A DNA stretch of 64,000 nucleotides from Bacillus sp. es.036 (GTDB taxonomy: Bacteria > Bacillota > Bacilli > Bacillales > Guptibacillaceae): NCBI RefSeq assembly GCF_002563635.1, contig NZ_PDIZ01000001.1, positions 2,170,001-2,234,000 on the forward strand, given 5' to 3'. This document shows positions 28,985 through 37,933 of the stretch, piece by piece. The notes under the pieces were generated by a model. The model worked only from the letters and a program-made list of their open reading frames with translations, searched no databases and was not told where the DNA came from. Position 1 is the stretch's first letter. Every line of letters starts with the position of its first letter. The translations under genes were made by a program, and so were the position numbers.

Positions 28985-29293
28985 TTAAGCGTTAATTTTG
29001 TCGATAACTACTTTAGTGTAAGGTTGACGGTGTCCTTGCTTACGACGGTAGTTTTTCTTTGGCTTATATTTATAAACCGTGATTTTCTTACCTTTACCGT
29101 GCTTGTCAACTTTACCAGTTACAGTAGCGCCATCTAGCATAGGAGAACCAACTTTAATGTCATCTCCACCTACCATTAGCACACGGTCAAAAGTAACCGT
29201 TTCACCTGCTTCAGTGTTAAGAAGCTCGATGTAGATTTCTTGACCTTCAGTAACCTTGATTTGTTTACCACCAGTTTCAATAATTGCGTACAT
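28985..29293 (-). CDS. rplU: 50S ribosomal protein L21
   Basis: A 102-residue L21, beginning [14 protein letters not shown] and containing [30 protein letters not shown]. The ATG at 29291-29293 follows AGGAGG; an 11-codon in-frame extension upstream is not used. First gene of rplU-prp-rpmA, with its own promoter and a leader of about 110 nt. Confidence 0.97.
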   Translation of the reverse strand: MYAIIETGGKQIKVTEGQEIYIELLNTEAGETVTFDRVLMVGGDDIKVGSPMLDGATVTGKVDKHGKGKKITVYKYKPKKNYRRKQGHRQPYTKVVIDKINA

Positions 29294-29402
29294 ACGTGCA
29301 CCTCCTCTAATACTAAGACTCGCCATTGCAGGTGCTAGAAACTAGCTTAAAAACCTGTTTTTGAGCGGTTGTAGCTCTTTGGGTGCTTCCAAACGAACTA
29401 AC
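29294..29402 (-). ncRNA. Probable L21 leader RNA of rplU
   Basis: The region between the rplU promoter and its start is about 110 nt and ends with GGCGAGTC followed by AGGAGG. Position and length fit the Rfam L21 leader, an element upstream of rplU in Bacillales thought to mediate autoregulation. I could not fold it to confirm the structure. Confidence 0.6.
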
Positions 29403-29408
29403 CACTAA

Positions 29409-29438
29409 ATCATACCACAGCGAAAATTGCGGTGTCAA
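29409..29438 (-). promoter_or_regulatory. Sigma-A promoter of rplU-prp-rpmA
   Basis: TTGACA (29433-29438) and TATGAT (29409-29414) with 18-nt spacing on the minus strand. The -35 hexamer overlaps one arm of the inverted repeat at 29437-29463. Confidence 0.8.
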
Positions 29439-29463
29439 TGCAAGAAACGCGACTTCTTGCATT
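29437..29463. repeat. Inverted repeat between rng and rplU promoter
   Basis: AATGCAAGAA / TTCTTGCATT, a perfect 10-bp stem with a 7-nt loop (29437-29446 and 29454-29463). It follows the rng stop codon but has no T-run on the minus strand, and one arm touches the rplU -35 box. Confidence 0.7.
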
Positions 29464-29469
29464 CCAAGC

Positions 29470-30618
29470 TTAAATCAGTTTGCTGAGAGGAAGTCCCGCC
29501 TTCTTTCGCTGCATTTCAAACAGACCAAGCTTTGTGAAGCCAGCGACCTTCAAACGTTTGTCTATTTTTTCCTTTTTCTTCATTTGAGCGAATAACGTTT
29601 GTCGTTCTTTCTCATCAACCCTTAAAAAATCAACAATAATCATGCCACCAATATTTCGAAGTCGCAGCTGTTTTGCAATTTCATCGATAGCCGTCAAGTT
29701 CACTTCAAAATGGGTTTGATTTTTTGTCATTTTTCTGACACCACCACTATCCACATCAATCGCTGTTACTGCATTTGTTTCTTCTATATGTAGAGCTGCT
29801 TTCCCTATTTTAACTGTTTTCTCCATTCCCTCAATCGTTCTTTCAAGGAGATGAAGAGCGTTCTTCTTTTCGTCTTGAGACATTACTTTCGCCTCTTTTG
29901 ACAATAGAGGCAGGAATGTCTTAACCGTTTCGTCGTCATTTGTCGCTAGTTTCGTTACTCGATGAAGAGGATAAAGTTTGCTAATTCGTTCAGCAAGTCC
30001 CCCGGCTTTTTTTATAAGACACGGTGCTCGAACCGAAGCGGCGTAAACAATAAGCTGCTTCCACTCTTCACGATGGTTGTAAAGCTCATCTAAAAGCTCT
30101 GCTTCACTCAAATTTCCTGCGCTTGTCCGAAAGATAAGTCCTTCTTGTTCAAGGCAATGTTGATGAGCAATTTGAAGAAGCTCTTCTCTCTTTGTTGGCA
30201 GCTGTTTTGATACGGCTGAATAACAGGCGTACGGCATATAGACGAGAGAATCACCAGTTAACGCCACCAATTCTGATACAATCGGACCTTTTCGATCGAA
30301 CCCAGGGTGCTTCACCTGAACAAGAATGGGCTGACCTTCTTCAATACAATCAGAAACAGCCGGCATCCGTTCCCCGGCTGTCTTTTTTTGCTGTGCACAA
30401 ACGAGTTCATCACCATTTAAAAGGCCTGGTTTTCCGCTACCAAGTGAAATAAATGCCGCATTCTTATCGTCTAAAATAGACGATACTTTCCCTAGAATAA
30501 GGTCTCCCTCATCTGGTTTTTTTGGGTTGATTGCCTCCGCCCAAATATCTGTTATTTCTTGATCTTTTACAATAGCGGCCGCCTGCCACTCGTTTTTTTT
30601 AAGAACAATGAATTCCAT
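29470..30618 (-). CDS. RNase E/G family ribonuclease, short form
   Basis: A 382-residue RNase E/G-type endoribonuclease. An S1-like RNA-binding segment (about 35-80, LILGKVSSILDDKNAAFISLGSGKPGLL) precedes the catalytic core. The metal-binding aspartates are present in TAIDVDSGGVRKMTKN and GGMIIVDFL, and LRLRNIGG is conserved. The protein ends at MQRKKAGLPLSKLI, with no CPxC zinc-link motif or small domain, so it is shorter than typical family members. It is read in the same direction as spoIVFB, 32 nt downstream of that gene. B. subtilis relies on RNase Y/J and lacks this family. Confidence 0.82.
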   Translation of the reverse strand: MEFIVLKKNEWQAAAIVKDQEITDIWAEAINPKKPDEGDLILGKVSSILDDKNAAFISLGSGKPGLLNGDELVCAQQKKTAGERMPAVSDCIEEGQPILVQVKHPGFDRKGPIVSELVALTGDSLVYMPYACYSAVSKQLPTKREELLQIAHQHCLEQEGLIFRTSAGNLSEAELLDELYNHREEWKQLIVYAASVRAPCLIKKAGGLAERISKLYPLHRVTKLATNDDETVKTFLPLLSKEAKVMSQDEKKNALHLLERTIEGMEKTVKIGKAALHIEETNAVTAIDVDSGGVRKMTKNQTHFEVNLTAIDEIAKQLRLRNIGGMIIVDFLRVDEKERQTLFAQMKKKEKIDKRLKVAGFTKLGLFEMQRKKAGLPLSKLI

Positions 30619-30650
30619 AGCCGCTCTCCTTTTTTGTACTTTTCTCTAGT

Positions 30651-31475
30651 TTACCTAAATAGCGTACCAACTGCACAGCCAATTTGATTTTTCTTAAAAT
30701 AGGCATGAAGTAAAACTTGCTCATCCGCCTCTACGTTTAGATCTGTTATGACGATTTGATAGTGATATCCACGATAAAATGTTGCGAGAAGATCTGTTAA
30801 TTTCATTTCAGAAGCTACTGAAACAACCTTTTTTTTCCCTTTAAACGTTGTTGAATAACGTTCAAGTAAAAACCGCAAATAAATATAATGATGATGTTTC
30901 CACTCTTTGAACAATGATACGGAAAGAAAAATGATCACCATCCACAAATTTAAGTGAAATGGAAAAAAGACAATCGTTGCCATCATGAGTAAACATAAAC
31001 AAACAAAGGACGAATGAAGCATTACTCTATGAGAAGCTTTAAAAGGATAACGTAGGGAATAAAATAAAAAAAGAAGCTTTCCGCCATCAAGTGGCCATAT
31101 CGGCAATAAATTAAAGAGGAGAACCATTAAATTATGAAGTAGGAAAAGACTGAACATATCATCCCATAAACCTAAATAATAGAAGATCGCCCCAACTCCT
31201 ATCATCCAAACATGTTGGAATGGACCAGCAAGAATAACAATAAGTTCTTCTTTTAACGGGCGGTTTCCATGCTCATCCACTACAGCAACACCACCGAACG
31301 GTAAAAGAACGATTTCATTAACTCGCCACCCAAAAAAACGAGCTGCTCCCGCATGTCCTAACTCATGAATAAGGACAACGAGGAACAGCAGCAGCATTTC
31401 TCGAAAACGCCCTGTTAGAATAGAAAGACCAATTGTCATCCAGAAAAGCGGATGGATTGTTATCATTCTTAGCAT
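30651..31475 (-). CDS. spoIVFB: Intramembrane metalloprotease SpoIVFB (pro-sigma-K processing)
   Basis: A 274-residue S2P-family site-2 protease that cleaves pro-sigma-K in the mother cell. The zinc motif HELGH is at about residues 37-41, and the partner motif LLPIWPLDGGKLLF lies near residue 130. Six membrane segments, then a CBS-like C-terminal domain. It shares one base with the spoIVFA stop (TAATG), so both are translated together; SpoIVFA and BofA hold it inactive until SpoIVB cleavage, which BofC modulates. Confidence 0.92.
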   Translation of the reverse strand: MLRMITIHPLFWMTIGLSILTGRFREMLLLFLVVLIHELGHAGAARFFGWRVNEIVLLPFGGVAVVDEHGNRPLKEELIVILAGPFQHVWMIGVGAIFYYLGLWDDMFSLFLLHNLMVLLFNLLPIWPLDGGKLLFLFYSLRYPFKASHRVMLHSSFVCLCLLMMATIVFFPFHLNLWMVIIFLSVSLFKEWKHHHYIYLRFLLERYSTTFKGKKKVVSVASEMKLTDLLATFYRGYHYQIVITDLNVEADEQVLLHAYFKKNQIGCAVGTLFR

Positions 31476-32218
31476 TATTCGATTGGTACAACTTGAAGCG
31501 GATCAATAAACGCTTCGTTTTTCTTTATGGCAAAATAAAATGTTCCTGTCTTGCCATCTTCAGAGTTTGAGACGCTTCCAAGTTGGTCCTTCGTTTGAAC
31601 AAAATCGTAAAGAGAAACATCAATTGAATCCAGCATACCATACCATGACTCGCTTCCATCAGTATGTTGAAGAACAACAGTCTGCCCTATCCCTTCTTTA
31701 TCTCCTGCATAGGTGACCACCCCTGCATCGATCGCTTCGACTCCAGAACTTAGGACAGTTTCGACCATAATCCCTTTTCCAGTGGTCTCAAAATTCTCAA
31801 GTACTTTCCCGCTCGCAGGTAGCGCATAGACAGGAGCTTCAGCATTCGAATTTGTTTCTGGAGATGTTGGAAATAAAGCAACTGGATTTCCAAAATTCCC
31901 TTCATACCAATCCTTCACCGAGGCAAACTGAAATTCTTCCGCCATCATATCAGTAACATAATCCTGGGCTGGAACGAGTCGATCGCTCTCTGCTTTAAAT
32001 AAAATCCCTACACCTAGAAATAAGCAGGCCGCAATCATCGCTCGCATTAAAAAACTTTGCTTGTTAAAAAGCGGGTGAATTTTCATTTCAACATTTTGAT
32101 TTGTAAGAGTAGGCATATGATCATGACTTTGGCTTGATCGAGGTGCTCCACGCATTGGCTGACGCTGCTTCTTTCTCGAATGGAGTCGTTTTCTCACATC
32201 ATCCAGATCTTTCCGCAT
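31475..32218 (-). CDS. spoIVFA: SpoIVFA, inhibitor/anchor of SpoIVFB
   Basis: A 247-residue membrane protein: a charged N-terminal cytoplasmic part (about 1-65), one membrane segment (FLMRAMIAACLFLGVGILF), and an extracytoplasmic M23/LytM-like domain (TGKGIMVETVLSSGVEAIDAGVVTYAG, VVLQHTDGSESWYGML). The M23 zinc ligands are not all present, so it is probably not a peptidase, as in B. subtilis. It is the target of SpoIVB cleavage. The promoter region holds a long inverted repeat and a sigma-E-like promoter. Confidence 0.88.
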   Translation of the reverse strand: MRKDLDDVRKRLHSRKKQRQPMRGAPRSSQSHDHMPTLTNQNVEMKIHPLFNKQSFLMRAMIAACLFLGVGILFKAESDRLVPAQDYVTDMMAEEFQFASVKDWYEGNFGNPVALFPTSPETNSNAEAPVYALPASGKVLENFETTGKGIMVETVLSSGVEAIDAGVVTYAGDKEGIGQTVVLQHTDGSESWYGMLDSIDVSLYDFVQTKDQLGSVSNSEDGKTGTFYFAIKKNEAFIDPLQVVPIE

Positions 32219-32242
32219 TCCTCACCCATCCTTCCTATATGT

Positions 32243-32293
32243 AGTATTCAGTTTATGACTTGTCCTGAGGGGATATGTCATAAACTGAATACT
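32243..32293 (-). promoter_or_regulatory. Sigma-E-like promoter of spoIVFA embedded in a 17-bp inverted repeat
   Basis: Arms 32243-32259 and 32277-32293 are perfect 17-nt complements (AGTATTCAGTTTATGAC / GTCATAAACTGAATACT) with a 17-nt loop. On the minus strand, ACATATC is followed after 14 nt by CATAAACT, matching the sigma-E pattern (KMATATT, 14 nt, CATACANT) at most positions. The -10 lies inside one arm. B. subtilis spoIVF is sigma-E dependent. Confidence 0.6.
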
Positions 32294-32368
32294 TTCAAGT
32301 AGGAATGAGTTTGAGTTGTACGTTCAGACTGCGCAATTAATGAGTATTACAGACAAAGAATTCTCCAA

Positions 32369-32398
32369 CAAAAAAATCCCGGCCGTAGCCGAGATTTA
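32369..32398 (-). terminator. Terminator of minCD
   Basis: AAATC-CGGC / GCCG-GATTT stem followed by T-run on the minus strand; the minD stop codon (32396-32398) is in the stem. Confidence 0.85.
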
Positions 32399-33196
32399 AG
32401 AACGCATTCCAAAAAACTTTTTCACTTTACTAAACACGCCTCTTTCTTCTTGAAGAGAGAGAAGAGGAACCGATTCACCTAAAATTCTTCTTGCGATATT
32501 ACGGTAGGCAATCGAAGCTTTTGAACTAGGATCAAGCGCAATTGGCTCTCCTTTATTCGAAGCTGTAATAACCGTATCGTCATCCCCTACAATGCCCAGG
32601 AGATCAATTGCAAGTATCGAAACAATTTCGTCCACATCAAGCATTTCGCCACTTTCCATCATGTGGTTTCGAATGCGGTTTACTACAAGTTTCGGTGCTT
32701 CGATGTTCTCTTCTTTTTCGAGAAGGCCAATAATGCGATCAGCATCTCTTACAGCCGACGTTTCAGGTGTTGTAACAACAACCGATTTATCTGCACCAGC
32801 GATGGCATTTTTAAAGCCCTGCTCAATGCCTGCCGGACAATCAATTAACACATAATCGTAATCTTGCTTTAATTCATCGATAATTTTCTTCATTTGCGCC
32901 GGCTGCACAGCAGATTTATCTTTCGTTTGTGCTGCAGGAAGCATGTAAAGTGCCTCAAAGCGCTTGTCTTTAATTAAGGCTTGATGAAGTCTACATCTTT
33001 CCTCAGCTACATCGACAAGATCATAAATAATACGATTCTCAAGCCCCATCACTACATCAAGATTTCGAAGACCGATATCCGTATCAACCAGACATACTTT
33101 TTTCCCCGATAGTGCAAGAGCTGTTCCAATGTTTGCTGTCGTTGTGGTCTTACCCACACCACCTTTTCCGGAAGTAATGACGATAGCGTCTCCCAC
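32396..33196 (-). CDS. minD: Septum site-determining ATPase MinD
   Basis: A 266-residue ParA/MinD ATPase that places MinC on the membrane to block polar septation. The deviant Walker A KGGVGKTTT lies at about residues 10-18, followed by DTDIGLRNLDVVMGLE and VLIDCPAGIE. The C-terminal amphipathic helix (FSKVKKFFGM) is the membrane anchor. The start is a GTG at 33194-33196 after AGGGG. It follows minC by 19 nt. Confidence 0.96.
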   Translation of the reverse strand: MGDAIVITSGKGGVGKTTTTANIGTALALSGKKVCLVDTDIGLRNLDVVMGLENRIIYDLVDVAEERCRLHQALIKDKRFEALYMLPAAQTKDKSAVQPAQMKKIIDELKQDYDYVLIDCPAGIEQGFKNAIAGADKSVVVTTPETSAVRDADRIIGLLEKEENIEAPKLVVNRIRNHMMESGEMLDVDEIVSILAIDLLGIVGDDDTVITASNKGEPIALDPSSKASIAYRNIARRILGESVPLLSLQEERGVFSKVKKFFGMRS

Positions 33197-33215
33197 ACAA
33201 CATTCCCCTTTCTGT

Positions 33216-33905
33216 CTACAACCTAGTCAAATTCGGTCGTACTTTGGTCAGTATTTGAACGCGATCAACGCTAATTTCAGATTGACCGTCTTTGACAAAA
33301 GCACATTCTGCTTCATGAATGCTTGCCCCTACTTGATCAGGCGGCCTACTGATTAAATCTGCGATTTTAAGCTGCGAAGGTTTCATAACAGCGGCTGTAA
33401 TAACCGCCTTTATATCCCCATAAGCCCCCGCATGAGCAATGCCTCGAAGTGCCCCCATTACAAATATATTGCCAAAAGCTTTAACAGTACCACCAGGATT
33501 CACATCACCAATCAGGAGAAGATCACCTTCCACTTCAAGAACCTGCCCTGATCGTACCGTTCTCGCTACGGACGTAATCCTGGATCTCTTACGCTCTTCT
33601 TCGGCTTCGTCACGCGACATAACATTCGAATCAATGCGATCAATTTCTAGATTTTGCTTAGATTGAATCATCGCACGAAGTTCTCTTTCTTGCTTTTCTG
33701 TTAAATAACGATTCCCAAGCTTGAGCGTTACTGTAATCGTATGTCCTTCCGTCTGCTGAATATGACGAGCGGAAAGTTTTTCATCAAGTTCATTTATAAC
33801 ATCACGAAAAGCGCAGGAATCATCTAAAATCAGATTCAAGCCGTCTTTCGTTCCTTTAATCGTAACAAAATGCTGTGTTTGCTTTTGTACCATAGACAAT
33901 TTCAT
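33216..33905 (-). CDS. minC: Septum site-determining protein MinC
   Basis: A 229-residue FtsZ inhibitor. The N-terminal domain contacts FtsZ; the C-terminal beta-helix shows VRSGQVLEVEGDLLLIGDVNPGGTVKAFGNIFVMGALRGIAHAG, the MinC_C hallmark, and binds MinD. Follows mreD by about 30 nt, giving the conserved mreBCD-minCD order. Confidence 0.95.
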   Translation of the reverse strand: MKLSMVQKQTQHFVTIKGTKDGLNLILDDSCAFRDVINELDEKLSARHIQQTEGHTITVTLKLGNRYLTEKQERELRAMIQSKQNLEIDRIDSNVMSRDEAEEERKRSRITSVARTVRSGQVLEVEGDLLLIGDVNPGGTVKAFGNIFVMGALRGIAHAGAYGDIKAVITAAVMKPSQLKIADLISRPPDQVGASIHEAECAFVKDGQSEISVDRVQILTKVRPNLTRL

Positions 33906-33934
33906 TCACCTCAACATAGAATAATTCAACGTTG

Positions 33935-34480
33935 CTAAAGGAAACTCCTTCTTTTGGCCTGATTTTCTTGTCTACGGCTTTCAGATAAATCTTCAAGCAA
34001 CCGTTTTACAGGGTAGTAAACAATAAGCAAAAAGATTCCATTTAAAAGTAAGGAAGGAAGATAGCGACTGTAGAAAAAGGAAGGAAAGGATACGTCGGTT
34101 ACATTTATTAAAGAAAATAGTTCATACACATAGAATTCCATCAATGTTACACCTAATAACCCAAGTATAAGTGTCGTAAACCAATTTAGATGAAAAACCT
34201 TCGATAAGTAACCGATTATGTAGGCTGCAACCGACATTCCAAACATATATACCCCAACAAGATCTGTATAAATCAGATCATGTAGAAGTCCAAAAACAAC
34301 ACCGTATAGGACGCCATAAGCAGGTGACAAAACCATCCCAATCATAACCACAATCACCGTTACAAAACGCGGGATGAGCTGAAAGTCAAAGCCGTATTGT
34401 TCAGGTGCGAACACCTGAAAAACGGTTCCTTCCAAAAGAAAAAGAACAAATAGCGTTCCAACTAGAAAAAAACGCCTCAT
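33935..34480 (-). CDS. mreD: Rod shape-determining protein MreD
   Basis: A 181-residue membrane protein with about five segments, of the MreD family that links MreB/MreC to wall synthesis enzymes. Visible: RFVTVIVVMIGMVLSPAYGVLYGVVFGLLHDLIYTD, with Asp in a membrane segment typical of the family. It overlaps mreC by ATGA. Confidence 0.9.
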   Translation of the reverse strand: MRRFFLVGTLFVLFLLEGTVFQVFAPEQYGFDFQLIPRFVTVIVVMIGMVLSPAYGVLYGVVFGLLHDLIYTDLVGVYMFGMSVAAYIIGYLSKVFHLNWFTTLILGLLGVTLMEFYVYELFSLINVTDVSFPSFFYSRYLPSLLLNGIFLLIVYYPVKRLLEDLSESRRQENQAKRRSFL

Positions 34481-35355
34481 TCTTCTTCACCTTCCCCCTC
34501 ATCAGGATTTACGTTTTGTGCTCCACGGTCGATGATCATAACATTGTTAATATCATATAAGTCAGACGCTGGTTTCACATAAGCAGTCTGGGTCGTACCA
34601 ACGTTATCCGTTTCAATATCAACAATTTCACCGATAACAATACCGCGTGGGAATATTCCACCATTTCCTGCTGTAATAACGGTTTGGCCTTTTTCTACTT
34701 TCGTATCTACCGGAATTTTCGAGAAAAGCAATACCTCTTTTTCCGTATCATATCCTTCAATTGTTCCGAAAACATTCTTATCTTCCTGCGTCATTGCAGC
34801 AATTCGATTCGTACGGTCAACATCACTCACTAGTTGAACCGTTGATGAGAAAGGCTGAACATTTTTCACTTTACCAATTAGACCATCAGGTGTAGCAACG
34901 GCCATATCCGCTTCTACCCCATCCTGTTCTCCCTTATCAATCGTTAACAAATCGTTCCAACGGTCTGGTGAACGCGCAATCATATTCGCATGGAAGGTTT
35001 GATAGTTCGAAAGTCCAGTTGAGGAGTCAATATTTAGCTCACTTTTTAAATCTTCATTTTCTTTCTTAACGGTTTTCAGTTCTTCTGACACCGCAACAAA
35101 TTCGTTGAGCCTCGACTTTAATAGCTCGTTTTCTTCATACATGTCTTTCATTTCTCCAATACTCTCAAATAAACCCGCTACTGAATTAGCGGGTTTATAG
35201 AAGATTGATTGAAGCCAACCAATGGAATCTTTAAAAAACTGCTCAGGCATTGTGAGTGCATCGCGTTCTTTCATTGATGTACCGATTAAGGCAACTAAAA
35301 TAATAATGCTCACAAGCAATACAATGAGACGTTTATTTGAGAAAAATTGTGGCAT
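34477..35355 (-). CDS. mreC: Rod shape-determining protein MreC
   Basis: A 292-residue protein with one N-terminal membrane segment (about 9-27), a coiled coil (about 70-112) and a beta-rich domain with NIDSSTGLSNYQTFHANMIARSPDRWNDLLTIDKGEQDGV and GIFPRGIVIGEIV. MreC scaffolds elongasome enzymes outside the membrane. Overlaps mreD by 4 nt and follows mreB. Confidence 0.95.
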   Translation of the reverse strand: MPQFFSNKRLIVLLVSIIILVALIGTSMKERDALTMPEQFFKDSIGWLQSIFYKPANSVAGLFESIGEMKDMYEENELLKSRLNEFVAVSEELKTVKKENEDLKSELNIDSSTGLSNYQTFHANMIARSPDRWNDLLTIDKGEQDGVEADMAVATPDGLIGKVKNVQPFSSTVQLVSDVDRTNRIAAMTQEDKNVFGTIEGYDTEKEVLLFSKIPVDTKVEKGQTVITAGNGGIFPRGIVIGEIVDIETDNVGTTQTAYVKPASDLYDINNVMIIDRGAQNVNPDEGEGEEE

Positions 35356-35371
35356 GCGTTACACCTTCCAA

Positions 35372-36409
35372 CTACTTCTGTTTAGAGCGGGAAGTTATAC
35401 CAGCTCTAGATTTGAACAAATGGATATTTTCTAGCGCACGCCCGGTACCAATCGCAACGCACTCAAGTGGATTTTCAGCAACAATAACTGGCATTTTCGT
35501 TTCATCGCTAATTACCTGATCCAAGTTTCGCAGCAATGCTCCGCCGCCTGTAAGAACAATGCCCCGATCCATAATGTCAGCTGCAAGCTCAGGTGGCGTT
35601 TTCTCAAGCGTTACTTTAACAGCTTCCATAATACTATTAACCGTATCTCGGAGAGCACCAGACACTTCATCTGCCGATACACTGATCGTTTTTGGAAGTC
35701 CTGTCACAAGGTCACGGCCGCGAATATCCATCGCGTCAATGCCTTCTGTCGTTCCTGCAGAGCCAATTTCAAGTTTAAGTTGTTCAGCCGTACGTTCACC
35801 AATCATTAAGTTATATGTTTTCTTCACATACTGAATAATCGACTCGTCCATTTCATCCCCAGCAATGCGGATGGATTCACTAGTAACAATTCCTCCAAGA
35901 GAAATGATGGCAACTTCTGTTGTACCTCCACCAATATCAACTACCATACTACCTGTTGGCTCCCAAACTGGTAAATCAGCACCAATCGCTGCTGCAAAAG
36001 GCTCCTCAATGGTGTACGGTTCACGCGCGCCTGCCTGGCGCGTTGCATCTTCTACCGCTCTCTTTTCGACAGCTGTGATTCCTGAAGGCACACAAACCAT
36101 CACGTTAGGCTTACGTGCAAAAACGGAACGATTTTTTTGAGCCTGTTGAATAAAATACTTAAGCATCGTAGCCGTCGTTTCGAAATCAGCAATAACACCA
36201 TCTTTCATTGGACGAAGTGCAACAATATTACCTGGAGTACGACCGATCATATTCTTTGCATCATTACCTACTGCCTCGATTGAACCAGTATCTGTCCGAA
36301 GTGCAACAACGGAAGGCTCACGTACGACGACGCCTTTTCCTTTTACATATGCCAGCGTATTAGCTGTACCTAAATCTATTCCCATATCTCTTGAAAATCC
36401 ACCAAACAT
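35372..36409 (-). CDS. mreB: Rod shape-determining actin homologue MreB
   Basis: A 345-residue bacterial actin. Visible: [29 protein letters not shown] (phosphate 1), [13 protein letters not shown] (phosphate 2), and [18 protein letters not shown] (adenosine region). B. subtilis has MreB, Mbl and MreBH; the position with mreC-mreD identifies this copy as MreB. The ATG follows GGGAG. Confidence 0.96.
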   Translation of the reverse strand: MFGGFSRDMGIDLGTANTLAYVKGKGVVVREPSVVALRTDTGSIEAVGNDAKNMIGRTPGNIVALRPMKDGVIADFETTATMLKYFIQQAQKNRSVFARKPNVMVCVPSGITAVEKRAVEDATRQAGAREPYTIEEPFAAAIGADLPVWEPTGSMVVDIGGGTTEVAIISLGGIVTSESIRIAGDEMDESIIQYVKKTYNLMIGERTAEQLKLEIGSAGTTEGIDAMDIRGRDLVTGLPKTISVSADEVSGALRDTVNSIMEAVKVTLEKTPPELAADIMDRGIVLTGGGALLRNLDQVISDETKMPVIVAENPLECVAIGTGRALENIHLFKSRAGITSRSKQK

Positions 36410-36503
36410 TTATGTTAAATCTCCCTTCAATTCAAGCAAAACTCATAACTATGATTATACTTCATCAGTATTAAAAACGGTAGTGGGAAAACTATTCCAC
36501 AGC

Positions 36504-37196
36504 CTATACATACCCTTTTTCTTTTAAACTAATAAACTTCTGATCTCCAATAATAATATGATCGAGCATATCAATACCAAGCATTTTACCACACTCAGCA
36601 AGACGTTTTGTAACTTCAATATCTTCCCTGCTTGGTGTAGGATCACCACTTGGATGATTATGAAAGCAAATTAATGAGGCTGCTGAACGTCTGAAAGCCT
36701 CTCGGAAAACTTCTCTCGGATGCACGATTGATGCATTTAAACTTCCAACAAAGACGGTTTGACGATGCAACACCTGATTCTTCGTGTTTAAGTATAAGCA
36801 AACAAAATGCTCTTGTGATAAAAAACGCATGTCTTCCATCACATAATTCGCACCATCTTCCGGTGAACGAATCGTATAGCGCTCTTCTAATTGAAGACGA
36901 CTTACTCTTCTACCAAGCTCCATCGCCGCAATCAGTTGAACAGCTTTGGCAGTGCCCACGCCATTTAAAGAGGTTAACTCTTCGATACTGGCATCTTTTA
37001 ATAGACGCAGCCCCTCAAAATACTGAATAATGCGATAAGATAACTGAAGTACAGACTCCTGTTTCGTTCCAGTTCTGAGGATAATCGCCAATAACTCTTG
37101 ATTGGATAACGTCTCAGGCCCCTCTTTCACTAGGCGCTCTCTCGGGCGCTCTTCTTCAGGATAATCGCGAATCATTAACGGTGTTTTAAGCAACAC
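36504..37196 (-). CDS. radC: RadC family JAB/JAMM-domain protein
   Basis: A 230-residue RadC (MPN/JAMM fold) protein. The N-terminal helix-hairpin-helix (SLNGVGTAKAVQLIAAMELGRR) and metal-binding motif CFHNHPSGDPTPSREDIEVTKRL are intact. Despite the name, a role in DNA repair is not firmly established. The start is a GTG (37194-37196) behind GGGAGGAAGC; an internal ATG at 37173-37175 is a weaker alternative. Position between mreB and maf is conserved. Confidence 0.93.
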   Translation of the reverse strand: MLLKTPLMIRDYPEEERPRERLVKEGPETLSNQELLAIILRTGTKQESVLQLSYRIIQYFEGLRLLKDASIEELTSLNGVGTAKAVQLIAAMELGRRVSRLQLEERYTIRSPEDGANYVMEDMRFLSQEHFVCLYLNTKNQVLHRQTVFVGSLNASIVHPREVFREAFRRSAASLICFHNHPSGDPTPSREDIEVTKRLAECGKMLGIDMLDHIIIGDQKFISLKEKGYV

Positions 37197-37227
37197 GCTT
37201 CCTCCCTGGATTCATCTTCGTGTCTGA

Positions 37228-37806
37228 CTAACGCTGAATCTCTGGAACAATTCCAAACGCCTGCAACTCTCGAAGCGTTTTGGAAATCGGAAGCCCTACC
37301 ACACTATAATAATCCCCATGAATACGTTTCACAAAGGCGGCACCGAAACCCTGAATACCATAACCTCCCGCTTTATCAAACGGCTCTCCGGTATCGAGAT
37401 AATTCTCAATATCTACATCTGTTAAATCCCAAAATTCCACTTCAGTGGCTTCATAGAACTGTGAATGCTGCTCATTTGAAAGAATGACCACACCTGAATA
37501 AACGATATGGGTCCGGCCAGACAAAGCTTTCAGCATCTGCCTCGCATGCTCGCGACTTTCTGGCTTTCCAAGAATATCGGCACCAAGCGTTACAACCGTA
37601 TCGGCACCAATGACAATAGCGTCCGATTGGTTCGTAAATACATCATTTGCCTTTCCAAAAGCAAGCTGCTTCACAAGCTCAGAAGGGGGGACAGATTGAG
37701 AGTGATGTTCTTCAAAGCGGCTAACTATAATCTCAAATTGGAGGTTCACTTGCTCTAGAAGTTCTTTTCTTCGTGGAGACCCTGAGGCTAAGACGAGGCG
37801 CTTCAT
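37228..37806 (-). CDS. maf: Maf nucleotide pyrophosphatase
   Basis: A 192-residue Maf/HAM1-like protein with LASGSPRRKELLEQ at its N-terminus, IGADTVVTLGADILGKP and SGRTHIVYSGVV. Maf proteins hydrolyse dTTP, UTP or modified nucleotides and are linked in Bacillus to septum formation arrest. The ATG at 37804-37806 is used; the open frame runs 21 codons further upstream without a good binding site. Operon neighbour of radC. Confidence 0.94.
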   Translation of the reverse strand: MKRLVLASGSPRRKELLEQVNLQFEIIVSRFEEHHSQSVPPSELVKQLAFGKANDVFTNQSDAIVIGADTVVTLGADILGKPESREHARQMLKALSGRTHIVYSGVVILSNEQHSQFYEATEVEFWDLTDVDIENYLDTGEPFDKAGGYGIQGFGAAFVKRIHGDYYSVVGLPISKTLRELQAFGIVPEIQR

Positions 37807-37933
37807 TTTACCACCCTTTTTTTGTAAATGATTCACAAGTGGGAAAAGGGCTTGATAACAGCTTATCAAATCCCTTTTCTTTCCACAATTTAATTTTGTA
37901 ACGTTCCTCTACATTTTTCGTTTTACTTCGATT

